DNA of 63,369 nt from Chloroflexota bacterium. Its GTDB lineage: Bacteria > Chloroflexota > Anaerolineae > Aggregatilineales > Ch27. The translations under genes and the position numbers were made by a program. Positions 40,951-48,330 of this stretch are shown one piece after another. Where the stretch lies: contig JAIOAT010000012.1 of the NCBI GenBank assembly GCA_019873685.1, forward strand, positions 19,710 through 83,078. The letters run 5' to 3'. Below the pieces are notes generated by a model. The model worked only from the letters and a program-made list of their open reading frames with translations. It ran no database searches and was not told the DNA's origin. Numbering within the stretch: position 1 is the first letter of the stretch; each line of letters opens with the position of its first letter.

Positions 40951-41898
40951 GTGCTACCCCAGTTTACGCCTCCACCGTCTGACAACCGCCCGCCGCCCCT
41001 GGCTCGTCTGATCCTGTGGGTGGAACACCGGATCAGCCGGCTGGCCTGGTGGCTGGCGCGGACCTACGCTGCGCTGGACCGGGCCACCGACGGCCTGCTG
41101 CCGCTGCTGGCGCGGGGCTGGGTCGCCTTTGCCCAGCGCGATACCCGTTACGCGGCCTCGCTGGCGTACTACGCCCTGTTTTCGATCTTCCCGCTGGTGC
41201 TCCTGGCCATCACCATCGTCAGCGGCCTGCTGGGGCCAGGTCTGGCCCGCGAGCAGGTCATCCAGTTCATCGGCACGTTCTTCCCTGCCGACACAGTTGA
41301 ACTCATCGCGGACAACGTCCAGCTTGCCCTGCGCCAGCGCCAGCCCTTTGGCCTGGTGGCCGTGGTCAGCCTGGTCTGGTCGGGGCTGTCGTTGTTTTCC
41401 AACCTGACTGTTGCCATCGATAACATCTTTCATCCTACCCGCTGGCGCCCCCTCTGGCGCAAGCGTCTGATGGCCATGGTCATGGTGGTGGTGCTGGCTG
41501 CCCTGCTAACCGGCTCCCTGATCACGTCGCTGGGCCTGCGCCTGGTCAGCGCCCTGCTGCTGGATCGCGGCGGGGCCACCCTGCGCATCCTCAACCTCTC
41601 GCTGCCGCTGGGGCTTAACCTGACGATCTTCGCCCTGTTGTTCCGCTACGTGCCCCGCGTGCGGGTGCGCTGGGATGCCATCTGGCCGGCAGCCATCCTG
41701 GGCAGCCTGGGCTGGAACCTGGCGCAAAGCCTGTTCGTGTGGTACCTGGACAACTTCGGCCTCTACAGCCTGATCTACGGCTCCCTGGCGGCGGTGATCA
41801 TCCTGCTACTCTGGGTGTACGTCAGCTCGGCGATCTTGCTTCTGGCGGCGGAACTCTGCAACGCGCTCAACACGTGGCTTGAACGGCGGGAGCAGTAG
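40951..41898 (+). CDS. YihY/BrkB-family membrane protein
   Basis: A 315-residue protein of the YihY/virulence factor BrkB family (once called ribonuclease BN). About six helices are visible, including SLAYYALFSIFPLVLLAITI, LMAMVMVVVLAALLTGSLI and AAVIILLLWVYVSSAILLLA. Family motifs AQRDTRYAASLAYYALFSIF and WNLAQSLFVWYLDNFGLYSL are present. The start at 40951 is GTG. The biochemical role of the family is not established. It is a single gene, divergent from the GNAT pair. Confidence 0.9.
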   Translation: MLPQFTPPPSDNRPPPLARLILWVEHRISRLAWWLARTYAALDRATDGLLPLLARGWVAFAQRDTRYAASLAYYALFSIFPLVLLAITIVSGLLGPGLAREQVIQFIGTFFPADTVELIADNVQLALRQRQPFGLVAVVSLVWSGLSLFSNLTVAIDNIFHPTRWRPLWRKRLMAMVMVVVLAALLTGSLITSLGLRLVSALLLDRGGATLRILNLSLPLGLNLTIFALLFRYVPRVRVRWDAIWPAAILGSLGWNLAQSLFVWYLDNFGLYSLIYGSLAAVIILLLWVYVSSAILLLAAELCNALNTWLERREQ

Positions 41899-41963
41899 CC
41901 AGCCCCGCCGCCAGTGACTCTTCAGTTGTCAAAGTACAGTGCCGCGTCGTCGCCAACCGGCGA

Positions 41964-42800
41964 CTAGCCCACCCGCTTGAGCTTGCCTGTCCGCTTGGCG
42001 TATAGCTCCGCCTGGCGGAAAGCCCACACCCCTACCGGCAGCCCGATCGCGCCGATGATCAACAGCGGGATCATGTACGGCCACAATTCTAAGGTCGGCA
42101 CGCCATCCAGGATGGCAGCCCGGATGCCGCCCAGTACGTAGTAGACCGGCGAAATCTGCGCGATCGACTGCAACCACGCCGGCAGCACTTCGATCGGGTA
42201 GTACACGCCGGAGATCAGCAGCAGGAACGCCTCGACGATATGGGTCATCTGCGTACCGCGCTCGGTGTAGAGCAGCGGCAGAATGCTCGCCACTACCCCC
42301 AGCGAGACCAGCGAGATGCTCCCCGCCAGCAATACCAGCAGCGCCCCGAACAGGTTCGCGCCGCTGAAGTCCAGTTCAAAGAAGGCCACCATCGCCGCGC
42401 CGATCACCAAGGTAAAGAGCAGGCTGTACAACACGGCAAAGCCCGCCTGCCCGGCGATCTGGGTGAAGCGGTGCACCGGGGCCATCAGCGTGTACTCGAT
42501 CGTCCCCTCCCAGCGCTCCCACTGGATCATCTCGCTGATGTTGTTGAACAGGCCCGACAGAAAGCGCCAGACCAGCGTCCCGATCAGCAGATAGACGACG
42601 AAAAACGACGTGTTAATGTCCTCCTGCCCGGTGATGAGCGTCGACCCCTGGCCGATGAACACCACCGAGAGCGAAGTCGCAGTTGAATACGCCAGCCACA
42701 CCAGCTCCCAGCCCCAGTACCGCTTGACCAGGTTAAAGTTGCGGGCGACAAAGGCGTAACTCTGCAACGCCTCTTTACGAAAGTTCAGCTTCCCCAGCAT
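41964..42800 (-). CDS. ABC-2 type transporter permease
   Basis: A 278-residue permease of six helices (for example SFFVVYLLIGTLVWRFLSGL and LFGALLVLLAGSISLVSLGV). The loop YPIEVLPAWLQSIAQISPVY is a common ABC-2 signature. The ATG at 42800 is preferred; GAAGG lies nine bases upstream, whereas it abuts the ATG at 42809. It pairs with the ATPase gene 78 bases upstream. The two form an exporter of lipid, drug or polysaccharide type; the substrate is unknown. Confidence 0.9.
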   Translation of the reverse strand: MLGKLNFRKEALQSYAFVARNFNLVKRYWGWELVWLAYSTATSLSVVFIGQGSTLITGQEDINTSFFVVYLLIGTLVWRFLSGLFNNISEMIQWERWEGTIEYTLMAPVHRFTQIAGQAGFAVLYSLLFTLVIGAAMVAFFELDFSGANLFGALLVLLAGSISLVSLGVVASILPLLYTERGTQMTHIVEAFLLLISGVYYPIEVLPAWLQSIAQISPVYYVLGGIRAAILDGVPTLELWPYMIPLLIIGAIGLPVGVWAFRQAELYAKRTGKLKRVG

Positions 42801-42878
42801 GGTCATCATCCTTCAGCGGGGGGTGGGAGCCGGACGGTTGTGCCCGGCTCCGCTTCCCCCTGGCAGTGAGTGCTCCGA

Positions 42879-43784
42879 TCAGGCCACAGCCTTCAGGTCT
42901 GCGGCCTTTTCTGCGTCAAAGTCGTCTTCTTCCACGAGCTGCTTGCCGGTCAACTGCATGAACACGTCTTCCAGCGTCGGCTCGTGCCCGTTACGGCGGA
43001 TCAGGCGCTTCAGCCCTTCAGGCGTATCTTCCGCCACGATCCGGCCATCATCCAGGATGGCGATCCGGTCACACAGACGGTCGGCCTCGCCCATGTCGTG
43101 GGTGGTGATCAGGATCGTCGCGTCGTGCTTGTCACGCAACTCGTAGACGAATTCCTGCACCTCGTACTTGGAGCGCGGATCGAGGCCGGTCGTCGGCTCG
43201 TCCAGCAGCAGCAGGATCGGCTGGGTGAGGAAGGCGCGGGCGATGGCCACCTTCTGCTGCATCCCCCGGCTCATCTCCTCCATCGGCTGCGTGTAAGTGC
43301 GTGCATCCAGGCCGAGCCGCTTGAGGATAGCGATGGATTTCTCGCGGGCCTCGCCGCCGCTCATCCCGTACAGCCGCGCCCCGTAGAGCAGGTTTTCCAG
43401 CGGACTGAGCTTCTTGAAGAACGCCGCATCCACCGACACCCGGTTGATCATGCGCTTGACATCCATCTCGTGCCGGATGATATCCAGCCCAAAGACGCGC
43501 ACTTCCCCCTCATCCGGGATCAGCAGGGTGGAGAGCAGGCGCACCAGCGTGCTCTTGCCGGAGCCGTTCGGCCCGAGGATGCCGTAGATCTCACCGCGAT
43601 GGACATCGAGGGAGACGTTGCGGACAGCCACCACCTCGTGGCGAGCCGTCTCCGGCTGCTGGCCATTCTCCGCCGCGTTCCTGCCGAACCAGCGTTCCCA
43701 GAAAGGCGGCTTCTGCACCTTGAAGCGCTTGGTCACATGCCTGACGGTCAAAGCGTCCTGATTACGATCGATCACTGTCGTCAT
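42879..43784 (-). CDS. ABC transporter ATP-binding protein
   Basis: A 301-residue ATPase. Walker A is GILGPNGSGKSTLVRL, the signature is EEMSRGMQQKVAIARAFL, Walker B is PILLLLDEPTTGLDPRS and the switch His is in ILITTHDMGEADRLCD. An N-terminal extension of about 40 residues precedes the core. The signature motif begins SRGMQQ in place of LSGGQ, as in DrrA/CcmA-type exporters. It works with the permease at 41964-42800. Confidence 0.94.
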   Translation of the reverse strand: MTTVIDRNQDALTVRHVTKRFKVQKPPFWERWFGRNAAENGQQPETARHEVVAVRNVSLDVHRGEIYGILGPNGSGKSTLVRLLSTLLIPDEGEVRVFGLDIIRHEMDVKRMINRVSVDAAFFKKLSPLENLLYGARLYGMSGGEAREKSIAILKRLGLDARTYTQPMEEMSRGMQQKVAIARAFLTQPILLLLDEPTTGLDPRSKYEVQEFVYELRDKHDATILITTHDMGEADRLCDRIAILDDGRIVAEDTPEGLKRLIRRNGHEPTLEDVFMQLTGKQLVEEDDFDAEKAADLKAVA

Positions 43785-43865
43785 ACCGGTTTCCCTTTTG
43801 CAGAATGTTTCCCCAAGTGTTATCCCGGCGTTCCCCTCAGATTGCCGGGCATAAAGTATCCCTCA

Positions 43866-44129
43866 TCACTCGTAGCGATTCGCCCAGGCTGGCTGCTGGC
43901 GGGATTCCCGCCCTGCCGCCATGCCCTGAGCTTCCCCGGCCTGGCTGAGCAGCCAGCCGCCCAGTCCGGTCAACGCGCGACCGAGCAGGTGTAGCGCAGG
44001 CCGCAACAGCCAGCCGCCGGGCACCATTCCTGCCCCCCGGTAATCCGGCACGCCCAGAATTTCGCGAGCCTTCTCCGGCTGGTGGGTCAGGTAGGCCAGA
44101 GTCTGGTACGTCCGCAAGTCAGTCATCAT
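43866..44129 (-). CDS. Small uncharacterised protein, 87 residues
   Basis: Starts MMTDLRTYQTLAYLTHQPEK after a purine-rich AAGAGGGG. The central part (GGWLLRPALHLLGRALTGLG) may be a membrane-associated helix. The C-terminus is polar (GRESRQQPAWANRYE). It lies 81 bases upstream of the ABC ATPase on the same strand and could be the first gene of that operon. No family recognised; the second ATG (44126) is an equally good start. Confidence 0.55.
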   Translation of the reverse strand: MMTDLRTYQTLAYLTHQPEKAREILGVPDYRGAGMVPGGWLLRPALHLLGRALTGLGGWLLSQAGEAQGMAAGRESRQQPAWANRYE

Positions 44130-44282
44130 CCCCTCTTACGTATCGATAGCCAACGACGCTCAGAACTTCCCCATGGTGACCGATCCCGTCACCCCGCTAT
44201 GAGTACGTTGCCTGCCTGCGCCGGTTGCTCGGCTTCCCGGCAGACCCGCCCTCTTTCCCCTCCGGGAGGGCGAGCGGGCCGG

Positions 44283-44324
44283 AAACAAAACGGGCCGTGG
44301 CGAGGTGGCTCCCCCCACGGCCCG
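44283..44324 (-). terminator. Distal terminator of the 34-residue gene
   Basis: CGGGCCGTGG and CCACGGCCCG pair around a 14-base loop. On the minus strand TTTTGTTT follows. It sits 51 bases beyond the first terminator at 44375-44403. Confidence 0.75.
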
Positions 44325-44374
44325 GACCCTGGCTTGGCGTCCTGGCGTCGCAGCCCTGTGATGACTGCGGCAAT

Positions 44375-44403
44375 AAAAAAGGCCGTGGGGCGCGCCCACG
44401 GCC
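44375..44403 (-). terminator. Proximal terminator of the 34-residue gene
   Basis: GGCCGTGGG and CCCACGGCC form a 9-bp stem with a 5-base loop. On the minus strand TTTTTT follows. It lies 17 bases after the stop at 44420. Confidence 0.9.
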
Positions 44404-44419
44404 TTCTGTTACCCGATTC

Positions 44420-44524
44420 TTAACGGTAACTTCCGGCGAGCAGGCGCATTGCTCCCTGGGAAATAACTGCACCACCGACAAAGGTCGGCGCCCAGAGGCG
44501 GTACACGAGTGTGCTGTTGGACAT
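44420..44524 (-). CDS. 34-residue small protein with its own promoter and terminators
   Basis: ATG at 44524 follows AAAGGAG at ideal distance; the frame ends in TAA at 44420. The peptide starts MSNSTLVYRLWAPTFVGG, continues AVISQGAMRLL and ends AGSYR. The middle is hydrophobic and could lie on a membrane. A TTGACA-17-TAGACT promoter lies 34 bases upstream and two intrinsic terminators follow. This complete transcription unit for one tiny ORF argues that it is real. I do not recognise it. Confidence 0.7.
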   Translation of the reverse strand: MSNSTLVYRLWAPTFVGGAVISQGAMRLLAGSYR

Positions 44525-44557
44525 GCGCCTCGCTCCTTTCGCGCGTAATCTTTCGCC

Positions 44558-44586
44558 AGTCTAAACGGGAATTCCAAAGCTGTCAA
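44558..44586 (-). promoter_or_regulatory. Sigma-A promoter of the 34-residue gene
   Basis: On the minus strand TTGACA (44581-44586), 17 bases, TAGACT (44558-44563). Confidence 0.85.
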
Positions 44587-44758
44587 CCCCCCAGAGTCTT
44601 AAAACCTTCGGCAGTCGGTCAAATAGCCTTAACCGGAGAGACCCTGTACAGGGCGGGAGGCGTGATCGCCAGGTGAAAGCGCGCCCGGTCTGCGAGTAGC
44701 TCCTTGCGCCTGCCGATGCCACTTAACTGCAGCAAGTTTCGTAATCTGAATAGATGGC

Positions 44759-44764
44759 TATAAT
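44759..44764 (+). promoter_or_regulatory. Probable -10 element upstream of the DUF pair
   Basis: TATAAT lies 74 bases before the ATG at 44838; the -35 region is weak. The rest of 44587-44837 contains no gene I can support. Confidence 0.45.
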
Positions 44765-44837
44765 TGAAGGCTATAGCCTACACTGCTGCCGCTGTTCAGA
44801 ATCCTCTTCGGTCTGCAGGTCAAACAAGGAGAGCGGG

Positions 44838-45068
44838 ATGGACGAGCTGGTCAAGCTGGTGTCACAAAAGTTGGGATTGTCTGAAGACATCGCGCGGCAG
44901 GCTGTAGAGCTGATCCTCAATCAGCTGAAGCAGCATTTTCCAGCCCCAATCGCCGGGCAAATCGATGGGCTGCTCAAGGGCAGCGCCAGCCTCAGCGACC
45001 TGGGCAACCTGCCCCAGACCGGCGGCGGTCTGATGAAGGTGCTGGGCGGATTGTTTGGAAAGAAGTAA
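44838..45068 (+). CDS. Small conserved-looking helical protein, 76 residues
   Basis: ATG 44838 follows AAGGAGAGCGGG. The sequence MDELVKLVSQKLGLSEDIAR then QAVELILNQLKQHFP is strongly helical and resembles DUF2267/DUF937-like small proteins. The C-terminus is Gly-rich (GGGLMKVLGGLFGKK). It precedes the DUF4332 protein by 31 bases, so they are likely co-transcribed. The function is unknown. Confidence 0.75.
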   Translation: MDELVKLVSQKLGLSEDIARQAVELILNQLKQHFPAPIAGQIDGLLKGSASLSDLGNLPQTGGGLMKVLGGLFGKK

Positions 45069-45099
45069 TTCCTCTGCTTCAGTAGAAAGGGATTCTCCA

Positions 45100-45504
45100 A
45101 TGGCCAAACTATCTTATATCGAGGGCATCGGTCAGGCCTACGAGGCCAAACTGCGGGAAGCAGGTATCCGCTCCACCGGCGAACTGCTCAAGAAGGGCGC
45201 CACCCCGGAAGGGCGCAAAGAACTGGCCGCCAAAGCTGGCATCAAGCCAGAATTGATCCTCAAGTGGGTCAACCATGCTGATCTGTTCCGCGTCAGAGGC
45301 GTCGGCGCCGAATATAGCGAACTGCTGGAAGCTGCCGGGGTGGACACTGTCCCGGAACTGGCCCAGCGCAAGCCGGAAAACCTGTACAAGAAGCTGATCG
45401 AAGTCAACAACGAGAAGAAGCTGGTCCGCCGGCTGCCGACCGAGCAACAGGTCGCCGAGTGGATCGCTATGGCTAAGACCCTCGAGCGTGTCGTCACTTA
45501 CTAG
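45100..45504 (+). CDS. DUF4332 helix-hairpin-helix protein
   Basis: A 134-residue protein starting MAKLSYIEGIGQAYEAKLRE, after AAAGGGA. Two helix-hairpin-helix units are visible: YIEGIGQAYEAKLREAGIRS with TGELLKKGAT, and FRVRGVGAEYSELLEAAGVD with TVPELAQRKPENLYKKL. This tandem HhH layout is DUF4332, often fused to nucleic-acid or metabolic proteins. It may bind DNA or protein; no function is established. Confidence 0.88.
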   Translation: MAKLSYIEGIGQAYEAKLREAGIRSTGELLKKGATPEGRKELAAKAGIKPELILKWVNHADLFRVRGVGAEYSELLEAAGVDTVPELAQRKPENLYKKLIEVNNEKKLVRRLPTEQQVAEWIAMAKTLERVVTY

Positions 45505-45526
45505 GCCTGGTAGTTGACTCGGTGAG

Positions 45527-45560
45527 CGCCCCCTGCTGAACGTAGCAGGGGGCGTATTTG
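45527..45560 (+). terminator. Terminator after the DUF4332 gene
   Basis: CGCCCCCTGCT and AGCAGGGGGCG form an 11-bp stem with a 6-base loop, followed by TATTTG. Confidence 0.75.
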
Positions 45561-45657
45561 TGCCCGACCCAGCCGCGCCGCAACTACCGCTCCCTCAACG
45601 CCGTAATGACCTGCAGAGGCATTCGGCCTCAACCCGTCAATTGTGGAGGAGCGCGCC

Positions 45658-46389
45658 ATGTCCCCTCGTGAGCATCGCCGTTCGCTGTTGCTGGCCATCC
45701 TGGCTTTCCTGCTGGTGCTGCTGATCTGGCAGGTGCCGGAGCTGAACGGCCTGCTTTACCCGTTCCGCTACTTTGTGACCACCATCCACGAGATGAGTCA
45801 TGGCCTGGCGGCGGTGCTCAGCGGCGGCACATTCGTGGAGTACCAGGTCTACGCCAGCGGCGCGGGGGTAGCCACCACCGCCCACCGCGCTCCCTGGCTG
45901 GTCATCCCGGCGGGGTATGTGGGCACGGCGCTCTTCGGAGCCATCCTGCTCTACCTGACCAACCGCACGTCACAGGCGCAGGCCATTGCCGTGATCCTGG
46001 GACTCGGCCTGGGCGGGATCACGCTGGCCTTTGCCCGCAGCGGTACGGCCATCCTGGTCGGGCTGCTTTCCGCCGCGGTGCTCATCGCCCTCGGCTGGAA
46101 GGCGCCGCGCCTGCTGGCGGCGTTTGTGCTGAACGTCCTGGCCATGCTAACCGGCCTCAACGCCGTGCTGGATGTGTGGGGTCTGCTCCACAACCTGAAC
46201 GCCAGCGCCGTGACGGGGCTGGGCAACATCCCCAACGATGCCTACCACATGGCCCAGGCCGTCGGTTTCCTGCCTGCGGCTGGCTGGGCCATGATCTGGA
46301 TGATCCAGGCGCTCGCGCTGCTCGGATTTTCCGCCTATCTGACCTTCTGGCGACCGCTACGCCGTCGCGCCGATGATCCCGCCGTATAG
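45658..46389 (+). CDS. M50-family membrane metallopeptidase
   Basis: A 243-residue membrane protein from ATG 45658 (GGAGGAG seven bases upstream). The zinc motif HEMSH occurs in VTTIHEMSHGLAAVLSGG. About six helices follow, including VIPAGYVGTALFGAILLYL and AILVGLLSAAVLIALGWKA. The NPDG-like third ligand is not obvious, but DAVLDVWGLL/ALNAVLDVW gives a candidate Asp. Length and order fit the M50B-like (DUF3267/PF13398) group found in many bacteria. The substrate is unknown. Confidence 0.85.
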   Translation: MSPREHRRSLLLAILAFLLVLLIWQVPELNGLLYPFRYFVTTIHEMSHGLAAVLSGGTFVEYQVYASGAGVATTAHRAPWLVIPAGYVGTALFGAILLYLTNRTSQAQAIAVILGLGLGGITLAFARSGTAILVGLLSAAVLIALGWKAPRLLAAFVLNVLAMLTGLNAVLDVWGLLHNLNASAVTGLGNIPNDAYHMAQAVGFLPAAGWAMIWMIQALALLGFSAYLTFWRPLRRRADDPAV

Positions 46390-46395
46390 GCGCAG

Positions 46396-46425
46396 CACAG
46401 CCCGGCACTGACAGGCCGGGCTGTG
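46396..46425. terminator. Hairpin between convergent M50 and SH3b genes
   Basis: CACAGCCCGG and CCGGGCTGTG form a 10-bp stem with a 10-base loop. No good T tract. Confidence 0.55.
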
Positions 46426-46462
46426 ACAGCAACCTTCGTTTTCAGGCAGCAGTCCTACCGTG

Positions 46463-47614
46463 CTAACGCATCGGACTGATCGCGGGCAACCCGGCGCAGG
46501 CCTCACTGAGCGATAGATACTGGCTGCTGATCCAGCCCAGCGAGCCAAGATAGTTGGCGCGAATCCAGCCGCCATCGCTGGTGCGCAGGTCAGCGGGCAT
46601 CGAGGACTGGTACGGCACGCTGACCAGCACCGGGGCGCTTTCCGTGGGCATGGCCCGCATGCGCACGGTGTACGTCGTGCGCACCAGGCAGGTCTGGACG
46701 CTGCCCGGCTGGACAATGCTCAGGTCAAGCTGGCCGCCCCAGGTCGGGTCGAAAGGCGTCGCTGCCGCCGGAGGCTCAACCGGGGCCGCCGGAGTCGCCG
46801 CCGCCGGAGCGACCACCGGCGCGGCAACCGCCGCGGCAGCCAGCGGGGCGACCACGGTAATGTTGGCGCAGGCGTCGCTCAGATCGAGATAGCTGGCGAA
46901 GACCCAGCCCAGCCGTCCGACGCCGCCTTCCCCGACGAAGAAAGCCCGCACCCACTGACCATCGGAAGTCTGCATATCTGCCGGCATGGACGTGCCGTAA
47001 GGAACACGATCCAGCACCGCCGCGCCGGTGGAGGGGGCCTGACGCATGCGCACCGTGTACATACTGCGCACCAGGCAGCTGCTCACCGACCCGGGGCGGA
47101 TGATGCTCGGCTCAAACGCGCCCACCACAGGAACATCCACCGGCGCGGGCGAGGCCGCCGCGCCAGCCGTCCGCCGTCCGCCTACTCGCTGCGGAGCAGG
47201 CAGGCTGATCCCCGGATCGGCGGCGGTGCGCCTGGTGAACTCGGCGCGGGAAAGCGGCCCAGCCGGGCCATAAAAGACCAGCGTCCAGGTGGTATCGTAG
47301 CCGTTGGCCGGGGCGGGCGTCTTGCCGGTGAAGTACAGCTCAGCCGCGTAGCCATCGGCGCTGATGGTGTAGATGAGCTGAGCGCTGTCGTAGTAGGCGG
47401 CGGCATAGGGATACACCTCGCCGGGGATGATCCCCACTTCGATGCCCCGTCCATTCTCAATGCGCAGCACCTGCAGGCGGTGGCCTTCCAGGAAGCAGGC
47501 CCGGAAGTAGACGACATCGCCGAAGCAATTCCCGTCCTGAGCGTTCGCCGGGCCGGTGAATGCGGTCAACATCAGCGCAGCCGCGATCAACATGGCAAAG
47601 GCATATCTTTTCAC
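46463..47614 (-). CDS. Secreted protein with two SH3b domains
   Basis: A 383-residue protein starting at GTG 47614 (GAGGAG upstream). The signal peptide is YAFAMLIAAALMLTAFTGPA, cleaved after ANA. An N-terminal domain (about 25-145) with CFGDVVYFRACFLEGHRLQV follows. Two bacterial SH3-like repeats come next: TVRMRQAPSTGAAVLDRVPY and TVRMRAMPTESAPVLVSVPY, each bounded by Cys (CLVR...DAC, CLVR...EAC). SH3b domains often bind cell-wall or surface polymers. It is downstream of a lipoprotein gene on the same strand. The function is unknown. Confidence 0.87.
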   Translation of the reverse strand: MKRYAFAMLIAAALMLTAFTGPANAQDGNCFGDVVYFRACFLEGHRLQVLRIENGRGIEVGIIPGEVYPYAAAYYDSAQLIYTISADGYAAELYFTGKTPAPANGYDTTWTLVFYGPAGPLSRAEFTRRTAADPGISLPAPQRVGGRRTAGAAASPAPVDVPVVGAFEPSIIRPGSVSSCLVRSMYTVRMRQAPSTGAAVLDRVPYGTSMPADMQTSDGQWVRAFFVGEGGVGRLGWVFASYLDLSDACANITVVAPLAAAAVAAPVVAPAAATPAAPVEPPAAATPFDPTWGGQLDLSIVQPGSVQTCLVRTTYTVRMRAMPTESAPVLVSVPYQSSMPADLRTSDGGWIRANYLGSLGWISSQYLSLSEACAGLPAISPMR

Positions 47615-47669
47615 CTGAATCGCTCCTCTTCTCTTTCTCCCGGTAGCGAATGAGACTCTGCCACGAGCA

Positions 47670-48251
47670 TCAATGGCCGGTGCAAGCGGGTAGCGAACGG
47701 CAGAAAGCCTGGCAGATCTCCAGATCAGTGCCAGCATAGAGGAAATCAAAGGTTTCGCCGTTGATCACCGTGCTATAGCTGTAGGCGCAGGGCTGCAAAC
47801 CGCCGCCGCCCTGCCCTTCCATCAGCCCCTGAGGTTGCTGAGCGCGGGTGATGCAGGCCAGGAAGGTCTGCGGGTTGAGCAGCAGGTTGCGGTTAGCGAT
47901 AGCCACCACGCCTGCCACAATCGGCAGGGCGTCCTTGCTGTAGCCGCTGGCCGCCACCGCGCCCATCTCCTGGTAGCAGTCGGCCACGCTATCCACCATG
48001 GCGATCACCGCCGTGGCCTGGAATTGCCCCAGCAGGGCCGAACCGGCTTCCCCCAGCCCGGCGATGAACTCCTGGATGCTGCGGGCATCCAGCCGCGTAT
48101 AGCCCGGCAGGTTGGGCAGGTAGCTGTACGCTGGCGGCGCGTTACTGACCGGCGTAGCCACCGCGTCAATGCCCGGCAGCAGCCCGCAGGCCGCGCTCAG
48201 GAGCGCCAGGATCAGCCCGACCAGACGCCAGATCGGTTTAGGTCGCATCAT
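47670..48251 (-). CDS. Uncharacterised lipoprotein, 193 residues
   Basis: The signal IWRLVGLILALLSAACG contains the lipobox LSAAC. The mature part has several Cys (ADCYQEMG, FLACITRA, LQPCAYSYS, ICQAFCRSLPACTGH), suggesting disulfides. The GTG at 48254 or ATG at 48251 may serve as the start; GAAGGAAGGG lies upstream. It is 79 bases downstream of a Ser/Thr kinase gene and 55 bases upstream of the SH3b gene, so the three may be co-expressed. No family recognised. Confidence 0.75.
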   Translation of the reverse strand: MMRPKPIWRLVGLILALLSAACGLLPGIDAVATPVSNAPPAYSYLPNLPGYTRLDARSIQEFIAGLGEAGSALLGQFQATAVIAMVDSVADCYQEMGAVAASGYSKDALPIVAGVVAIANRNLLLNPQTFLACITRAQQPQGLMEGQGGGGLQPCAYSYSTVINGETFDFLYAGTDLEICQAFCRSLPACTGH

Positions 48252-48330
48252 CACACCCTTCCTTCACCCGTGTCAGAGACCCGATTCACACCACCCCCCG
48301 CACACCTGTCTCCACCAACCCCTGCCGCCC

